Shown here in pieces: positions 20,076-22,272 of a DNA stretch of 22,272 bases. Where the stretch lies: positions 1-22,272 of the forward strand of contig CAJVPJ010000543.1 of assembly GCA_910592205.1 (NCBI GenBank), in the 5' to 3' direction. The first letter of the stretch is position 1. Each line of letters begins with the position of its first letter. The DNA is from Paraglomus occultum. Lineage: Eukaryota > Glomeromycota > Glomeromycetes > Paraglomerales > Paraglomeraceae. The position numbers and the translations under genes were made by a program. The notes beneath the pieces are model-generated. The model was not told the origin of the DNA, did no database searches, and was given only the letters and a program-made list of their open reading frames with translations.

Positions 20076-21168
20076 CTTCTACTTGACCGTGCATAAAAAG
20101 GTTGTTTTACTGAACAAAACGTTTGTGTGCGATATTAAATTCTAACTGGGCACATTTTATTTACTCCATTTATCTATGAAGATTAAGTTTTTGTAGGGCT
20201 TGTGACATTGGTTTAACCTAAAATTGAATGCTTGCTAAAATGAGTTTGTTCAGCAACAAATGTTTTACCTACAGTGTTCCGAAGCGCACATCTGGTGCTG
20301 CGAACGAAAAAATAACGAATAAATATAATTGAACAGTCATTCAATGCTGCCCAGATCTTAATTTAATAAAAAATTTTCTAAAAATGGGGAGCTTTTAAAG
20401 TTTGTCAATAAATATCGAAACATGCGAGGTTGGGAGCCGAATGCCTTAATTTCAGCAAGACTGTCATTTTTTTTTTGATAAACCCATTCTAACCATTATG
20501 ATGTTACTGGATTATATGCTTTATTTACGCTCGTAAAAAAACTGTAAGTATACTGTAATGAGCACTTGTAGCGAAAGTAAAAGGTTTTATTGTATTCTCT
20601 ATTGTAAAGCTCTGACCAATATTCTATACATTTATCCGTCCCGTCTAATGTTATGAAAGAAAATCTGCTATGAACAATAAATTGACTAAAAATTATACAC
20701 AATATAATGTATTCTAACTAGGCAAACAATTTCCGTAAAATAATTGACGAAATAACCAGACTTTTTAATAGAAAGTACTTGACTTACCATTACCTTGTAT
20801 ATTATATCTTTCATTTTTGTTGGTCCCCACGTACGTGTGTTCGAATTTTTTGAATGTAGATCAGGTAATTCTATTTTGCCATGTGATTTGTATATGTCGT
20901 TGTACTAATAACTAGATCAACAAATTTACGTTACTGTAACAAACTACTGTAGAAGGCCATGGTTAGCAGGCAAGACACTCGCCAACACTAATAGTAATAT
21001 GTTCGGCCATGTGCGTGAGAAAACGTATATCCCGACAACCCGATTTACAGTATAGATTGAACGTTTCTGTCCATAACTTTCTCACGATACGCCAATTTCA
21101 TTGCAATGTATATTACACATAAGTAGAAGCACTTCCTGAACCGCTCACACCATTCTCACGCGCGCAAC
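20076..21168. other. Intergenic, nothing recognised
   Basis: AT-rich DNA between the secreted peptide gene and the BTB-TLDc gene. It presumably includes the latter's promoter, but no TATA box at a sensible distance is evident. The minus-strand frame at 20496-20702 has no domain-like features. Confidence 0.4.
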
Positions 21169-22272
21169 ATGTCCAAAATTTTTTACGCCCAGCATTCAAA
21201 TAATTTTGCGGAGCTATTCAAAAGCGGCAAAAATTATGACCTTGTATTGTATGCAGGACACAAAAACGATAGAAGAGAATTCAAAGTACATACTCAAATC
21301 CTGTGCGCTCAAGCAAAATACTTTCAAGTTGCACTATCCGAAAAATGGCTCAAAAAGAAGGGAAAATGTTATGTCTTTGAAAAAACCAACATCGAGGCTG
21401 ATGTCTTTGAAATCATCCTAAGGTAACGTGCAATGCGCTGAGCTTCAACGTATAGTACACTCGGCATAATTAATGTCATATTCATACATTATAATTATAG
21501 ATATCTGTATACAGGAAAAATAAACATAGAAGATTGTGATGGCTCTCAAATTCTCAAATTGTTGGTTGCAACGGACGAGCTGGATTTAGTTGATCTACTC
21601 CAATACACGCAAACTTACTTTATTGAATCAAGAAAATCGTTCATAGTCGAACAACCGGTCCAAGTGCTTAAATCAATTTTCCGGCTTGAATCGTGCAAAA
21701 CGCTCAGGCTCTTTTGCCTTGGCGAAATTTGCAAAAACTATACATATCTGTTCGATTCTGATTATATGGCATTGGACAAAGACATGCTTGCTCAGGTTAT
21801 ACAACAGGATGGATTACAGATGAAAGAAGTTGAATTGTGGAAATGTGTTTTGAGATGGGGTCAAACTAGACATCCAAGATCGAAAGATTCCCCAACGAAA
21901 TGGTCGAAGTATCACGTGAATCGAATGAAGAAAACACTGGCCGGACTTATTGAACACATTCGGTTTTTTACAATACCTAAAGACGAATATTATGATGAGA
22001 TTAGGCCATACAGAAAACTACTCTCCAAGCAGCTAAATGAAGATATATTGCAATTTATTATGATACCATCCAGGAAACCGAGCAATATTATGGCAAAAGC
22101 TAGAGCAAGACCACTGTTAGATTCGAGATTAATTCGGCATTCTGTTATGGCTTTTATTGCTAGGTGGATTGATTCCAAGAATATCGGTTATGACGAGATT
22201 TCCCGCAAGTTTTCACTAATCTATCGGGCAAGCCGTGATGGATTTAAGGATCAAAATTTTCGCAGGATATGT
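21169..22272 (+). CDS. BTB-BACK-TLDc protein, N-terminal part (runs off right edge)
   Basis: Exon 1 (21169-21422, ATG start) and exon 2 (21501 to the window end) flank a 78-nt intron (GTAACG ... TTATAG). They give 342 visible residues in one open frame. Residues about 22-125 are a BTB domain (KNYDLVLYAG, FKVHTQILCAQAKYF, YLYTGK just after the intron). About 140-250 is BACK (LWKCVLRWGQ; HIRFFTIPKDEYYDEIRPY). From about 290 a TLDc domain begins (LLDSRLI, IARWID, FSLIYRASRDGF). This three-domain layout is characteristic of the large BTB-TLDc family of mycorrhizal fungi. BTB and BACK suggest Cullin-3 adaptor function; TLDc domains are linked to oxidative-stress resistance and V-ATPase interaction in other eukaryotes. 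The specific role is unknown. The rest of TLDc lies outside the window. Confidence 0.92.

Noticed and set aside
21206..22178. Alternative frames within the BTB-BACK-TLDc gene
   Set aside because: Shadows of the well-supported coding frame.

Overview
The window looks like nuclear DNA of an AT-rich fungus, most probably an arbuscular mycorrhizal (Glomeromycotina, Rhizophagus-like) species. The reasons are short introns (three of exactly 78 nt), two BTB-BACK genes of the types greatly expanded in these fungi (one with Sel1 repeats, one with a TLDc domain), small secreted proteins with Kex2-type KR sites, and many decayed transposons and repeats. The organism is an inference; no marker gene such as rRNA is present.

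Layout. 1-297: 3' end of an unidentified gene. 298-2588: no convincing gene. 2589-3236 (minus): an actinoporin-like pore-forming cytolysin homologue with a frame problem near its C-terminus. 3495-5960: a degenerate tandem-repeat array followed by a decayed plus-strand gene; a 153-bp MITE interrupts the array. 6757-10158 (minus): an intact two-exon BTB-BACK protein with about 22 Sel1 repeats, including a recent 558-bp internal duplication. 10159-13520: about 3.4 kb without a supportable gene. 13521-14081 (minus): a three-exon secreted Kre9/Knh1-like protein. 14290-16420: a second, diverged copy of the array plus decayed gene block of 3495-5960, followed by a short MGANYS ORF and a third partial copy (16831-17018). 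17482-18019: a Tc1/mariner-type relic with perfect 23-bp terminal inverted repeats and TA target duplication. 18234-18538 (minus): a pogo/Tigger-type transposase C-terminal fragment. 19617-19957: a two-exon, 78-residue secreted peptide precursor with a KR site assembled across the intron. 21169-22272: the first 342 residues of a BTB-BACK-TLDc protein running off the right edge.

How it fits together. There is no operon logic. Intact genes are isolated and separated by repeat-rich DNA. Two encode probable intracellular BTB adaptors (Cullin-3 type). Two encode secreted products of the wall or apoplast (Knh1-like domain, Kex2-processed peptide). One is a membrane-attacking protein homologue. The most unusual items are the actinoporin-like gene, the processed secreted peptide, and the duplicated decayed gene family whose codon choice differs from its neighbours.
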